The notes under the pieces were generated by a model. The model was not told the DNA's origin, did not search any database, and saw nothing but the letters and a program-made list of their open reading frames with translations. A DNA stretch of 64,000 bases from assembly GCA_948567375.1 (NCBI GenBank), contig OX419758.1:38331473-38395472 (forward strand), given 5' to 3'. Of the stretch, positions 10,766 through 27,368 are shown one piece after another. The position numbers and the translations under genes are program-made. The DNA comes from Lunularia cruciata (lineage: Eukaryota > Streptophyta > Marchantiopsida > Lunulariales > Lunulariaceae). Numbering within the stretch: the first letter of the stretch is position 1; each line of letters begins with the position of its first letter.

Positions 10766-13700
10766 ACCCCAACCCCAATCCCCAGTAATGCTACAAGACT
10801 TCACAGTACTTGAAAGCGTGACGTGGGTTGGCCAATGCATGCTGTCACTATAGTTAATGGACAGTCAAACTTTGTTTTAATAAATGTTTGTTAATGTTCT
10901 TTGTATCATAAAACAGCCAATTCAATCATGTTCAGTATATTGTAAAAGAAGTGGAAAACATCCCCGGTCATCTTCATTTACCTGCATGAGAAATTATTGA
11001 AAATCCACCTTCTTTGAATGGGTTTCTGGTTCGGAGAGGATCCAGCCTTGCGCTAAAAGAAATTTTTTATATCCTATCTCTGGATCTGAGTCCAATCCAC
11101 CGCGAATCGGGTACTCATCATCCAACCCAGTTAATAAGGCTGCTCAGGGACGATACGTTTCAGTCCGTTTATAAACAAGCTGTGTTCATGGGAGTTTTCT
11201 GAAAAACTAGTCGTATGACGCAAGGTACGTTCTTAACCACAAATAGTCCTTTTGCCTCACATATCAGGTCTTCAGGTGCCGATATTAACCGGTATTGGAG
11301 TGTTTCTAAGATTCAATGTTAAACTAAGATGTAAATGTCAACGACGGTGATCATCGTGGAAAAGAATTAGTCATATGTGGTAACAATCCAAGTCTGATCA
11401 GAAGAGCCAATTTTCGGATTGTTTGCCAGATTGAATTGGTTGATTTCAGCAGATCATTTACAATTCGTGAAGACACATTCTGTTTGTTCCTCTCATGTTT
11501 GAGTGGACATTTCTTTCAAAGAATATACAGTGACAATAAAAAATTATAAACAAGAACATGCACCGTTAAGAACCGACCAATTGAGGTGAAGGAAGTAAAA
11601 CTGTCAAATGTGTCTTTCAACTTCCTGTAGTAGAAGAGATGGCAGACATAGAGCAATCAACTAGGAATACCTCAGCTCACATGAATTCGAAGAGTACTCG
11701 TGCATTCTGGTGCCTGGTGCTGTAGAGTATACACAAAATCACTAATGACGCTACCACTTTGGTAGAAGACTTATGGTAATGTAAACTCGAAGTGTCAATT
11801 TCGTGCTGAATTGAAATGAAATCCGTTCTCACAAGAGAATACTTTCGCCACCTTGACGTTTGGTGCCTGTACTGTCCGAGAGCTGATTAAGCGTGTCGAT
11901 CGTATTTAGATAATAGTGAGCATCATCACCATAGCAGTTCCTACCGAAATCGACAAGAAGAAGCAGGGTTTAAATTCTTATTACTGTAAGACAACCATAA
12001 AAACCAGGTGGTTGCTTTTCTTCGACGGACGTGGGTCGGGGGGGAGGCGGGGGACCTCGATTTCGTTAGCTACGCAGGAATGGGAGACAGTCATGCCCGG
12101 TCGATGAACGTAAGATCCTATCGAACCTGCAAGGACTCGTCCAAATGGCCGCCATTTGGACTAGTCCATTTGATTAGCGCTTGTGGAGGAACAGTATCTT
12201 TTCTCAAATCCAAGAGCGCCCGCGGGTAAACTTGGCACTAGTGCTTGCAATGATCTCGGCTGTTGGATCCAAGGAGTAAACTTTATAGCAAGTACCGGCA
12301 CGCAAGGACTTCATCAAGAGAAAATAAAATAAATTTTCATTAATGAATAGTGTTATACGATCACTAATAGTATTGTAAGATAAAGTGCACGTTTTTTGTT
12401 CTAACTTGATTTTACATTAGTGTATTCTGATTTATTTTAAATAATTTTCTTTATACTAAAGAGATTCTAACTTGGATTAGTTTAGTTATTTGTATTTGAA
12501 TTACCATCTAGATTTTTTTTACCCATATGCATTTTTATATATACCATTTGATTAAATGGTATATTTACCATTTGATTTACATGACTCTCAACTTCTAAGC
12601 GCAACACGATAGATATCATTTCAACGTTATTAAATTTTAACCCCTTTTTAGCTCTAAGGTTTTATTCTTGGACGGCTCGATCTTTCCATCCTCTTTTTAT
12701 CCTACACTATGTGTATATATCATCATCACTTCATTATACTGACGGAAAAAAAAGTTTTATGTCTGTTAGGTTTTATTCTTGTAAGATTTCATGAAGTTTT
12801 CTCATCGTTCTTGTTAACCCATGCTACGTATTTATCATTATAATATTATTATAGTAATGAAAAGAAAATATATTTCTCTGAGGTTTATCTCTATACGATT
12901 TGATGTAATCTTCCTTTGTGTTATCCTTATTATCCTTCAACAACGAAAAAAGTATATTGCTTATTAGAAACATAAAGCTCCCTGGGAGCATCCAGCTGCA
13001 TGTGGAGTGGAGCTATAGCGTTGACATCAAATACTTGCGGATCTTGAAAGTGCATTGGCATTCCATGCACCGTTTGGTAATCTCGTCCACGGCTGCTCGT
13101 TCCATGTCAATGGTTTAAGGAAACGTGGAGTGAATCAACACTACTTACTTTGTGGCGGTTGCATCTAAAGCAGTTCATTGTATAAACAAAATTTGTGACG
13201 GTAGAGGACGTTTGATGTTACCATACGGTTGACTCAAGCCCGGGCTGTGTTTACATCGTAATTGACCAAAGGAAGCAAGCAAATTTGCAAAGAACTAGCT
13301 AAACTAGATTAACACCATTTGACGTGGTGTTTAAGACATAAATTATCGACAACTGTAAGCAGCAGAGTTGTGGAAAAAGTAAAGATTATCACGTAGAAAA
13401 GTAAAGCTTATTACCATCCCACGTGGTGTCTAAGATATGAAATATTATTGTCAGGAGTATGTAATTAGTAGTCTCTTTACTTTACTTTTTTCTCAAATAT
13501 GTTTTCGTGAACTTTATCAATGACTGCATATGGGTTGCTTTATACAAAAGTAGAAATACATGAGAAATATGACAATAAATAATATATTATTCAAATGTTT
13601 ATGATGTTACAAAAAGATATTCTAGTTTTTCTTTATTTTCAAGTTGGTATGCGAACGTGTATTATTACACGCTTGTATGACATTGGATGCTTTCTATATA

Positions 13701-14582
13701 CAACACAGGATCTACTTCCGTCAATTTGTGAATTTATTGCTGCCTATGTTAGCTGTGACTATATAAAAACTGTAAGAATGATAACATACGGTTCAGTGAA
13801 GGTCTTAGATGGTGAAAAGTTGCGTTTGTTTCCCCATAGTCCATTCCTTACACACAACAAATCAAATCGCAGGTGATGAGGATTAAAGAACACCTGCAGC
13901 TGTAAAAAGGTTGATATAATACTATTCAATAAAGACAATTTTAGTGAAATAAATTGTCGGTTCAATCAAATCGATTAGAAGGACAATTAGTTCACTCAAA
14001 GTTCAAGCTAAAATGCTTGATATTAAAATGCTTCGATAACTTAAAAGAAACTGAAAAAATTTACAGAACTTAAAAGAAAAACCTACGGTAAGTTTACTAT
14101 AAGCTAACAGGATAAAGGACACTTTCAGATGGAGAAAAACAAGTACAAATCAGTGAAAGGGTCTCGGCCAAATTTCATGACTATTTTGTTTTCAGAATCT
14201 CAGATTGCAGATACATTATGACAGTGGCCATGATTTACTATGTGGAACTAATATCATGATTTCCAGATGAAGTTTCACCAATTGATAATTACAAACTTGA
14301 AATCAATTAGAAACAGTGTGTGCCCCATCAACCCAACCAGAATTGGCTTGGACCTTTTGTGCCTTCTCAACATGCTAGAGTACTGAATAACTAGAGCAAC
14401 TTTGTGTACTGAAGGGACCATTATACGGAATTCTAGTCAGAACATGCAGCGTGTTCAGTGTAGGTGCAACTTAGAGAAGTGCAATCTCGGCTATATCCGT
14501 GCATCCCCAAAATTACGATGGAGAAAACACTCAAAGCAGGAGTGCACAGCCTCATGATACGATTAAAGTTTCCAGAACGAAA
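10766..14582. other. Intergenic stretch, no gene seen
   Basis: Neither strand shows a reading frame that resembles a known protein. The left part (to about 12.3 kb) keeps CpG; 12.3-14.5 kb is AT-rich. A near-perfect palindrome GTCCAAATGGC-C-GCCATTTGGAC lies at 12140-12162 in a GC-rich patch. Confidence 0.4.
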
Positions 14583-14627
14583 CTATATTGCACCTCACTA
14601 AAGCAGATTTAGTGAGGTGCAATATAG
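14583..14627. repeat. Perfect hairpin, 20-bp arms, 5-nt loop
   Basis: The left arm 14583-14602 (CTATATTGCACCTCACTAAA) is the exact reverse complement of 14608-14627, around the loop GCAGA. It is too short and too perfect for a typical plant miRNA precursor. A small-RNA source or a local template-switch event is possible. Confidence 0.9.
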
Positions 14628-15046
14628 CATCCAGTGCGTACTGTTGATATTGCGCAGTGTTAATTTAATGTGGTCCATGTATGTCTAAGAAGTTATGGTT
14701 GTAGTCTAGTTTCAACATTGTTTGCTCACATCTCAGTTGGAAATCTTTCGGGACAAACTTTGATGGGCTAAAGACAACAACTTATCCCGATAGTGCATGC
14801 ACTGATCTGATCGTTGCACTTATGGTTATGTCACTTCTATTCTTGCACTGACAGAAGGCCGACTACACAATTCATGTAGGAAATCTTCATGATAGTTCCT
14901 GGAAAGATCATCAACAGTGATAGTTCATCTAAGATAATCATGAACTATTTCTTTCGATTTCAGGCCATACATTAGTACCCTCCTGTTCCATTCCATGGTC
15001 CAGTGTTTATGTATGTTTGACTATGGATTTCAGATTGAGGTACCTC

Positions 15047-15088
15047 AATCTCTGATCACTTGTAAATTCAAACAAGTGATCAGAGATT
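15047..15088. repeat. Perfect hairpin, 17-bp arms, 8-nt loop
   Basis: 15047-15063 (AATCTCTGATCACTTGT) is the exact reverse complement of 15072-15088, with loop AAATTCAA. Pairing nearly continues for three more bases outward. Confidence 0.9.
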
Positions 15089-15828
15089 AAGAGGGTTAAC
15101 TCGAAGATTTGGTTCATGGCAAGTCACAGAATTGACTGTATTTTCATCTCATCTGTTTCGTGATATACAGGAATCACTTCTTGTTTCTTGACGCTCCTAG
15201 ACAATCGTAATGAGGTAATTCATTTTGGTGTGAGTAAAGGTCAATGCCTCTATGTACAGTTGACTCTTCCTAAAAGTTAATTCTCTAGTAGTTATTTCCT
15301 CTAAATTTAGGAAATTTCATTATTCCCATGTCGGGAAAAGGGAAACATGTTAAATTATTATGCTTTTTTGAGAGCATTTTGACATGAGTTGATCCTTTCC
15401 CTTAAAATTTTATATGGGAATATTCTTAAAATTAATTTCCATAAAATTAATTAATCATTTTCAAAGATCAGTGTCTTGATACCTTATCCTTTTCCGTTGA
15501 GGGTGTTATACATGTATGATATAGACAACAGGGTTAAATGTTTTCCATGGTGCAGTATTTGTCGTTAAAGTATTAACCATTGAGAAACAGCCATTTTCCA
15601 ACACTCATTGAGGGTAATCTTACTTCTTATTAATTGACTTAAGTAAAATAATTAATTTAAAAATATAATTATTGACTAGAATTGAAAATAAAAATTTGTA
15701 ATCTTGTCATAAATACTTGATTTCAATAAAGTTATTTGACCATACCTTCTAAAATATGACTATTCATGGCATAAATTATGAGAAGATTTAAGGACATAAT
15801 GACAGATTTAAAAAAAAGAAAAAAAATA

Positions 15829-15890
15829 GTTGCAAAGTAAACTTCCGAAAAAACAAATTCACTAATTTTTTCGGAAGTTTACTTTGCAAC
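15829..15890. repeat. Perfect hairpin, 25-bp arms, 12-nt loop
   Basis: 15829-15853 (begins GTTGCAAAGTAAACTTCC) is the exact reverse complement of 15866-15890, around a 12-nt loop. It is the third perfect long hairpin within 1.3 kb. Confidence 0.9.
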
Positions 15891-18201
15891 TCACTAAGTA
15901 AATCAAGTAAAAATATTTAATTTTAACTTAATGGGATGATAACTGATATTGGAGATTAATACAGAGAAGACAATCAATGGTAGTTTTTTCTACTACGTGA
16001 ATCAAGCAAATTTATTTAACGATTATTTAATATTATAATTATCAGCACTTGAAACGATCTCAAGAAGGTTGCTAAAACAGCACATAACAATCAAAATCAA
16101 TCTACACTTTAAGGAGATTTAAGTACAGTGGCAAGGAGCTTCAATGTCAAGGACTAAGTTAACATGTAGAATAAGTACGTAACTATGAAATGGTAAAATT
16201 GAACATTTCAATAAAGCTTTTAAAAGTAGAATATTTTTCATGACTATGAAAAGGTAAAATTGAATATATCAAAAAATAATGTACAAGTAATTTATTTTTC
16301 AATAGAGTATTAGCATTTGCTCTACTTCCTTATTTTCCCTAATTATTAGTTTGACTTACTCTCAACATATTAAAAATTAGAGACTGATTATAACCCCATA
16401 TTCAAAGAAATCAGCTTGTCGCGGGCGAGGTCATCCTCACCATTATCTACGTTGTACACTCCAGTCAAATCAACGTCTTGGGACCAAAAATGCATGTTTT
16501 TGAGCTTTTTGTGTTTCAAATTGCATTTTACACTGTAGTACATGTGGCATGTGTAGTTGAGGTTATTATAGTTACTACCACATAGTAACAAAAGTTAGGA
16601 CTTACGCAAAACACCCCGTGGTGGTGCCAGTTAAAGCTTGCACAAAGCACCCGATGATGTAGATCTTAGCTCTCCATTGAGATGCTAGCAGGCGTAGTCA
16701 AGAAGGGTCAAGGAACAATCAAAGAAGGTAAGTTCTAACAATACATCTTAGTGTTTCATTAATTTAGAATATGCATACTAGTCGGATGTCACTTATGTCC
16801 TCGTCTGTGACGATTGGCTGTCAGAGGACACAGCGGCCTGAAATGCACTATGAGGTGGGAGAAAGGTGTTCGCGAGGACAGAGGAAGGAACCGCATACTA
16901 GTGCTAGCCTGCAGGTAATCCATGTGACTAGAATTGTAATAAAAGGAAGTAAGCAAAAATGCTTTGAGTATCTTTTAGTGCAAGGGTATACTTCATTCCA
17001 TTTCATGTGACTAGATTCGCTATAAGAGAAAATAAGCAAGAATGCTGTGAGTGTCTTAGAATGCTGTGAGTGCATGGGCATGTGTCTCAAGTTGGAAAGG
17101 ATATATATATATATCTCATTGTTTCTGTCTTGCTGATTATGCGGATAGCGATCATGTTTATTTATCTTTTCCAAGCCACTTAAGACTACTTTTGCTTGCA
17201 TGGGTCCAAGAGCCCTGACCGAGGACGGTCTCACTGGTTTAGTACAAACATCCAATACGCTTCAACCACTGTGAAGAATACTTGATGTTCCCAGTTTCGC
17301 AGGAGCTGATTTCTGTTTATATTACTTCCTTTACTTGTCCATTCCTCATACCGCGAGTCTTATTTCTAGCCTAAGAAGTACCTGGAGGCTTCAATAAACG
17401 ATGTAATAGATTAGACTTCCTGTAACGGGTATGTTTCAGGAGGTGATGAGACTCAACGCGTCGCAGCAGGTCTCAGCCTGGAAAGCTACTACAGTAGTTA
17501 AACTACACAAAGAACCGTTGTAGATAACACAGTTCCATACCCTACTATTTTCTAGTTTCAGAATCTTCGGGTATCTTCAATTCTTCTGAAAAGAATTCAA
17601 GTGCAAGTTCCCCATATTGAATTTTCTTCCCATTAGAACTAGTTACTATTTGACATGATTATGTGATCCACTATGTAAACCATGAGGTAATGCCGTAGTA
17701 AACTTGTTTCGCCGTATGCCGTGCGAATGAATTCGAGTCAACCTGTGATTCTCCGCATCAAAAGTTCGATGATGATGGCTCAAAGGATTCTTCCATATCA
17801 AAAACAATGTACAAGAATATCAGAGCACAGAGAAGAGATTGGACTGTGAAAGCCATGTGTGTGAGGAATACTTACACTGTCGCTGCACGAGAGGACGGCA
17901 CCTATAGTAAAGGTTTCGAGAGCGATCTGCTCGAGCAACAAATAGCAAACGCCTTACAGAAGTTGACTTTTATGAGAGCTTTTTTTCTATCAAAAAGCTT
18001 TGTATGGTAAACCCATCTACAGTATTTACTCAAACTCCTCTTCATGAATTGAAATAGACTGTCTTGTTGCAGATGCCATACGGTACCAACTGCATCTGCT
18101 TGAGTCTTAATATACACCAGCGGAAAAAATGCAGCTATGCCATAGTCGAATGTACTAACAACGGTAATGCTACTTCAGGCACGGCGAACTATTGGCCTCC
18201 T
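15891..18201. other. Intergenic stretch, no gene seen
   Basis: No recognisable coding sequence on either strand. A short TA run lies at about 17101-17114. The right part (17.4-18.2 kb) keeps CpG and is the 3' flank of the minus-strand gene at 18202-20749. Confidence 0.4.
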
Positions 18202-20749
18202 TTATGCATGATTGGTAGGAAATGCGGGATATGCGGTCGCTGTGGAAGGGTATGGGACTGCTGAGGTAGGATATACAGGGGCAGTAGGAGCATATGGATT
18301 TTGATAAGGATCGTAAGCTGGAGCAGAAGGAGTGTAGTTGGGCAACGTAGGAACAGACGTGGTGATGGGAGAAGGGGTAGAGCCGGGAGTAGAAGGTAAT
18401 GTAAGATTTGTGTTAGGGGCAGGTGGCCTACGTCGATCTTGTTCCTTTCGTAGGGTGTTCTCGGCATCTTTAAGGGCCTTTTGTCTCCTCTCTTCGCTTG
18501 CTTGACCAGCCTCTTTAACGGCTTGTGCGAACCGGTAAACAGCTTTCGCCGCATTCGCTCTGTGGATATGTCATTACGCCTCAAATAAGTCCCAATTACA
18601 TTTACCGAAAAATTCAGTATACGAGTCATTCAGAGGAATCAAAATGGGTGGACATGCATTTTCACACCACCACGTTTTGAAACTGTTACTGTGATCACTT
18701 TGAGCAGGTCCCCATAAAACTGAAACTACAAAATGTGGTTGGAATTTTACCGTGCATCGGGTAACTGTTCTGTCGACGCTGCCCACTCAACGAGCCGAGT
18801 AACTGCGTCTCTGATACAAGCTTGCATCTGCTCCCATTCGGTATCATATTCCTGTGCGGAAACAAAACATTACTACGAAAAGTAGAAATTGTTTCCCCGC
18901 TTTAAGTGTTGCCGAGTAGATTAAACCTTGCAAAGAGACTGCGACCCATTCCCCGTGCTTTGTACTCGGCCACTTCCTTTTGTAATGCAGGAAACACAAC
19001 TAAGGTAGCAGTTCTGTGAAGCCCTCTCAAATACTTTGGAGTGTGTACCAGCAACAACAGAGAAGTGAAAGGCAGCGCAAACAAACAATGTCATGATTGG
19101 TGCAACCCTGCAACACCTACAATGGCTTCGAAACCTACCTCAGCAAGAATCAGCACAGCATAGTAGACGTCATGTGCAATCGAGTCTCGGTCATAATGAT
19201 CCTTGCCCATCCTAGACTTGTTCAAAAAGTCTTGCATTCCTTGCACAATTGTTGATTTTGTAAATTCGCCGTACTTCATGGATTCTTCCATCAAGACACC
19301 ACCCAGAACTACAACAACATCGATTGGCACAGTGGTCTTCTCTGGGTCAGTCTGAAACAGAGACAAGAAGGAGACCCAAAGTACAAGCAGTAAGCATCTT
19401 TAGACAGTAAAACCCGGCACAGAAGCTCGAAAGGACTGTTGTCTAGGTTGAGACGAGATGGTGACGTGCATAGTAGATCCTTCAGTAAGTACAGATATAA
19501 GCGAATACTTAAAAATGAGGAACTTCACTTATAGACAAGATATTGTTTTACAATTCAATGCGTCAAAACAAAAACGAGACTCGTGACGGTTATGGAGTTC
19601 CATGAATTCAAACAAAGCCTTCAACACAACTCTGAAAACTGACTTACAAGTCTCTTCGCAGCTACTGATGATGCAGCTTGTAACTCGTGGTTGTAACCCG
19701 CCAATTTCAGATAGTAAAACCGCTTCAAAACTGTCAATCCAACAAACTGGCATCATGAAATATCCATATCCAAGGCCTTTTGCCATGGTCTGATGTTACT
19801 ACGAACAATCCACCATATATGACATGCTCACTAGCATTCCATAATTTCAAAAACGGGCCCGTTGGCTCGTTGATTCAGTATTCCTCCAGTTGCCCAAAGA
19901 AAGCAACTTAGCTGCGAAGAGGCCCTTCCACTGGCTTAAGGGGAACACTTGGACTGATACTTGAGAACTGTGCTGATAGGCAATCTCCGGTCACAGGGAA
20001 CCGCTCTGATACGAGCGCTTCATTTCAATCAAGGTCTACAGTGTGTAGGTCGTTTCACTAAAATAACATTCTTGAAATTGGACGCCAACTCAGAGCAAAC
20101 CACAACCTCATGTAGACACGAAATGTAAGGGGAGTTTTAAGGTACAGCATTTCGCTTATGATAAACTAGTTTACTCCTTATGATTTATTATCGCTTTCAA
20201 GGCAACGAGGGAGTTGAGAGGACTGCGCGTTATAAAGTAACTCTCTTGGAGTAGGTCTGTGCTAGCTAAAAACTTCAAATAGCTCTGAGAATTCATTCCT
20301 TGTAGCAATTGAACTACTCACATACACATTGACCATAGTAACAATCCCTTAAACAATGGCATAGCTGATCGACTAATAAAAGATAAATCACCAGCAGTTA
20401 CTGCTCCAAAATAACATCTGCAAGGTCAAATACCAAAGCACGTTCCTTGCAAAACCTGGATTTTGGTGATTAGTGGTCCTAACAGATTCTCTAAAAGCTA
20501 GGTTGTGTATGATACAAATCCACATTGTGACCAGGAGATCTCACCATTCACTAGGTGCTCGACTGGAGGCAAGCCTTTCGCTTTGAGCTCACTCATGACA
20601 TCCTGTTCGTGCTTGTTAGCATAACCTTTTCTCGCCTTCTGAACTCCCGCTTGAATCGCAGCAGCAGCAACTTTGCTAGCACTGAACATCATCCCTAACC
20701 CCTTCTTTGCAGCAATGGCAGCCGTATTGGCCGCCGACTGTGCAGCCAT
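18202..20749 (-). CDS. Uncharacterised six-exon gene, Ala-rich start and Pro/Tyr-rich tail
   Basis: A phase-consistent model gives 348 residues from exons 20545-20749, 19648-19730, 19139-19351, 18927-19013, 18751-18851 and 18202-18559, all with GT-AG ends (several GTAAGT/GTGAG-like donors). The ATG has a good context (GCACCATGG). The N-terminus is Ala-rich and helical (MAAQSAANTAAIAAKK), followed by FYYLKLAGYNHELQAASS, an acidic-basic segment with VVVVLGGVLMEESMKYG and DSIAHDVYYAVLILAE, a helical EYDTEWEQMQACIRDAV segment, a charged EERRQKALKDAE helix, and a Pro/Tyr/Thr-rich disordered tail ending AYPAFPTNHA. I do not recognise the family. Exon 4 is the weakest: an alternative acceptor at 19033 gives a more protein-like frame (VVFPALQKEVAEYKARG) but does not keep phase into exon 5. 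Confidence 0.7.
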
Positions 20750-20756
20750 GGTGCCG

Positions 20757-21812
20757 CCTCCTTTGCTCCCAAATAAGCCAGCAGCAACAACAACTGATCA
20801 AAACCGATCAATCAATCCACCAGCACCTCTCCAACGAAATCAAACACAAAACAAACCGTAGCTCCCTCTTCCCACTCGTCCGAGTGTATATCCATCCATT
20901 ATCAGTTCAATTAAAACTCAGCAAGAAAGTCCTCACCCCAATCGATCAGTGCACGAATTTTTTCTTCACTCGTCAAGATTCATAACAAAGGTTTCCTGAA
21001 TTCAAACCAAACAACCAAATAGGATTGAAATTCGGATGCAACAGATATCGATCAGCGAAGCGGAGAAACGTAAAACCGATCAAAGACCTGATCCATCAAT
21101 CAATCACTGACCAGTTTTGCCTGCTCCGCCTTGACTCTCCATCGCAACGCTCCTCTTCACCGGCTGCAGCCGATCGCACCCGTCGTTTTCCCTTTGAACT
21201 CTCCCCTGGCACGCTGGACTACCCGACGTCGATGGCGGATCTTACGGGTTTCGATAAGAGTTCTGGATTGCTAACCGGGGCGCGACGGTCAGCTGGTCCG
21301 GTATTGAGAGAAGAGCACTCTTCGTGCCACCGTCGGTGAAACCCAAAAGGTCTCCTTGTTTTGTAGCTGGTGCTCCGAGTCCATCATTACGCGTTTTCGA
21401 CGAGTAACTTCGCCATGAAGTTTACGATGTCAAGTCCAGATTCTAAAGAGCTGTTACAGTGTTACTACTGTTCTCAAGTCCAGATTCTATAACAGTGTTA
21501 CTACTGTTCTGGAAAATCCATAAAATCCAGAACGGAATCATTCGCGAATGTGAACCTGAGTTTGTCCAGCAGCGATCACATTTATCGCCGGGGGACCTTC
21601 ACTATACACATGGATGACTCAATTCTTGTGGGAAGACACGGTTGGTTTAAAGTTTGTGCCCGATTCTATGTGATCTTTATCACAGTACATAAATCTTTGA
21701 TATGTTCTTCAACTTTCAAGTCAAAATCCACACTACATAATTTCAAGTTTTCCACGCTACTTGCTGCGTTTGCGTGCGTCCCCGACATTTAACCCTGATG
21801 CCTCACTTCGAA
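20757..21812 (-). promoter_or_regulatory. Upstream region/5' leader of the 18-20.7 kb gene, also present as a decayed copy
   Basis: This stretch lies directly 5' of the start codon at 20749 on the minus strand and should hold the leader and promoter. It is CpG-rich. A diverged copy in the same orientation occupies about 61088-62156. No clear TATA box was identified by eye, and a leader intron is possible. At 21427-21517 a piece containing TCAAGTCCAGATTCTA and GTGTTACTACTGTTCT is tandemly duplicated. Confidence 0.55.
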
Positions 21813-22814
21813 TCTTTCATACTCAAAATTACACAATGGATGTCCTGTATACACAAATTTGCAGGGGTATGTGTTAACTGTTAAGAATACACGCATATTC
21901 CAGGAATACACGCGTATTGACAGTGTTTTCACGACGTTGTGTTCCAGGCCACGGTAATTTCAGAGTACACAAGGCCAGGCAAAGTGTACTTAACAACCGC
22001 ATTTTGGAAGCCTACCTCGAATTGACTTGAAATGAAGTATATTTGCCTTTTGAGTTTAGGTGCACATTGAATGCGGCGATGTCATGTTTCCCCCAGATTA
22101 TGCCACTGAAGTTGAGTAGACTGCATTCATCACGCATAGGACCAATGGCCATTGAACCGAGAAGAGTACGTTACTTAGAGAGTCATGCATAAACTCTGGA
22201 AAACGCCCACAGGTGATCTTGTTCTAAGATGTGTTTGGGCACTCCTCTTAATAACCGAAGTTAACAAATTTTACAAATAAGGTGAAAACTTCAATAGGAC
22301 CGTTGACAATTAGACGATAGGCGCTGCACTTCACGATGACCACATCGGCTGCCTGGAAGTGGGGAAGGGTTCATCCTCCTGTTGACCTTCGAAGCACAAA
22401 GCCATTCGATACTCCTTTACTTTAATCGCGCAGTGATAAAAGTCTATTGACTCGACCAAGAAAGAAAGTTCTCTAAAGTTTCTCAGTGCTTTCTTCCGAT
22501 GGTCACTTTGATAAAAATGAAGAGTTATTTTACCATGTCACTATAGAAAGCTTGCAATGATATCCCGACTATGTACAAGTGTAATGTCAACCTTCATATC
22601 TCCGATATACTAACTACCTCCAGTAAGGAACACAATGGGTACGAAGCCTAACACCATCGGTGCACACTTTTACCAGCCAGAATCATTATAAGTGTGTCCT
22701 AAGAAACTAGTTAAACAAAGTATTACCAGAATGTATCTGCGAGGAAGATAGCATATGTAGGCCTATCCCACCATCAGTTGCCCAATATCTCAAGATTCTA
22801 ATAACTTCTCCAAA
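21813..22814. other. Spacer between two minus-strand genes
   Basis: No coding sequence is recognised. It separates the upstream region of the 18-20.7 kb gene from the stop codon of the MAP2 gene and should contain the MAP2 3' UTR at its right end. Confidence 0.4.
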
Positions 22815-26676
<3,862 letters not shown>

Positions 26677-27137
26677 GATGAAGACCTATAAAAGTCTCTT
26701 CTACCTGCAAGAAGAAAATTCAGCTCAATTCGATCCGACTCGATTCAATTCAATCCAATCTCCACATTCCCCCACAATCGGAAATCTCAAATCCCCGTCA
26801 GACGATTCCTTCACTCCCTTCAAACACCATCGAATGACAGACTGTCAAGCGCATCAATTCCTACATTTTTCTCTCACCTTCTCGCATCCTTGCCGTCGTT
26901 CGCAGCTGCGCTGTTGAAACAGAAACCGTGCAGCTCAAGTAAGTCAGCCAGTCACTGCACTGGTTAGTCAAAATCCGAAAGAATTCTCAAACACATCCCT
27001 TCCACGACGCAATCTACATAATCCTCTTTGCACAGTCGTCGTCGTTCACAACATGCGTTACGGTTGACGATGATTTGATTTACCTTCGATACTCATTATT
27101 GTAATAAGCTGTTTCAGAAATAGCTACGAAAATAGTC
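26677..27137 (-). promoter_or_regulatory. MAP2 5' leader and promoter region
   Basis: This is the DNA directly upstream of the MAP2 start codon (minus strand). It is pyrimidine/purine-skewed and CpG-bearing up to about 27.1 kb. No TATA box or named motif is clear by eye, as expected for a housekeeping gene. Confidence 0.4.
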
Positions 27138-27368
27138 ATATAAAATTTGAAGAAGCGTCAACTAAATCGGTATGGGTGCGGGCCGAGGAAGCCAAGGACA
27201 CGCTCTGAATATTTTCATATAGATTTGTTAGAAGCGTTGACTAAATCTGTATGGGTGCGGGCAGAGGAAGAAAAGGCCGGATCCTTTTTTTCCCTCAGGG
27301 CCCGTCCCTTACCTGGGGTTTTTCCCTGAGGGCCCGTCCCTTACTTGGGGTCGTCCCTTACCTGTGGT
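27138..27368. repeat. Two adjoining GC-rich tandem repeats upstream of MAP2
   Basis: A 79-bp unit occurs twice (27138-27216 and 27217-27295), sharing GAAGCGT..ACTAAATC and GTATGGGTGCGGGC. It is followed by about two and a half copies of a 32-bp unit with GGGCCCGTCCCTTACCTGGG (27298, 27330, partial at 27352). This is the right edge of the CpG-rich island. Confidence 0.85.

Noticed and set aside
10750-10790. C-rich run CCCCAACCCC as telomere-like repeat
   Set aside because: Only about three irregular repeats, not the plant telomere unit.
12140-12162. Palindrome GTCCAAATGGC-C-GCCATTTGGAC as a regulatory site
   Set aside because: A single copy with no gene nearby; kept only as a remark.
18189-18629. 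A 146-codon minus-strand ORF opening MTRILNFSVNVIG as the gene product
   Set aside because: The frame used by the exon 18202-18559 is different and continues in phase from the upstream exon; the longer ORF is a shadow frame through a Pro-rich tail.
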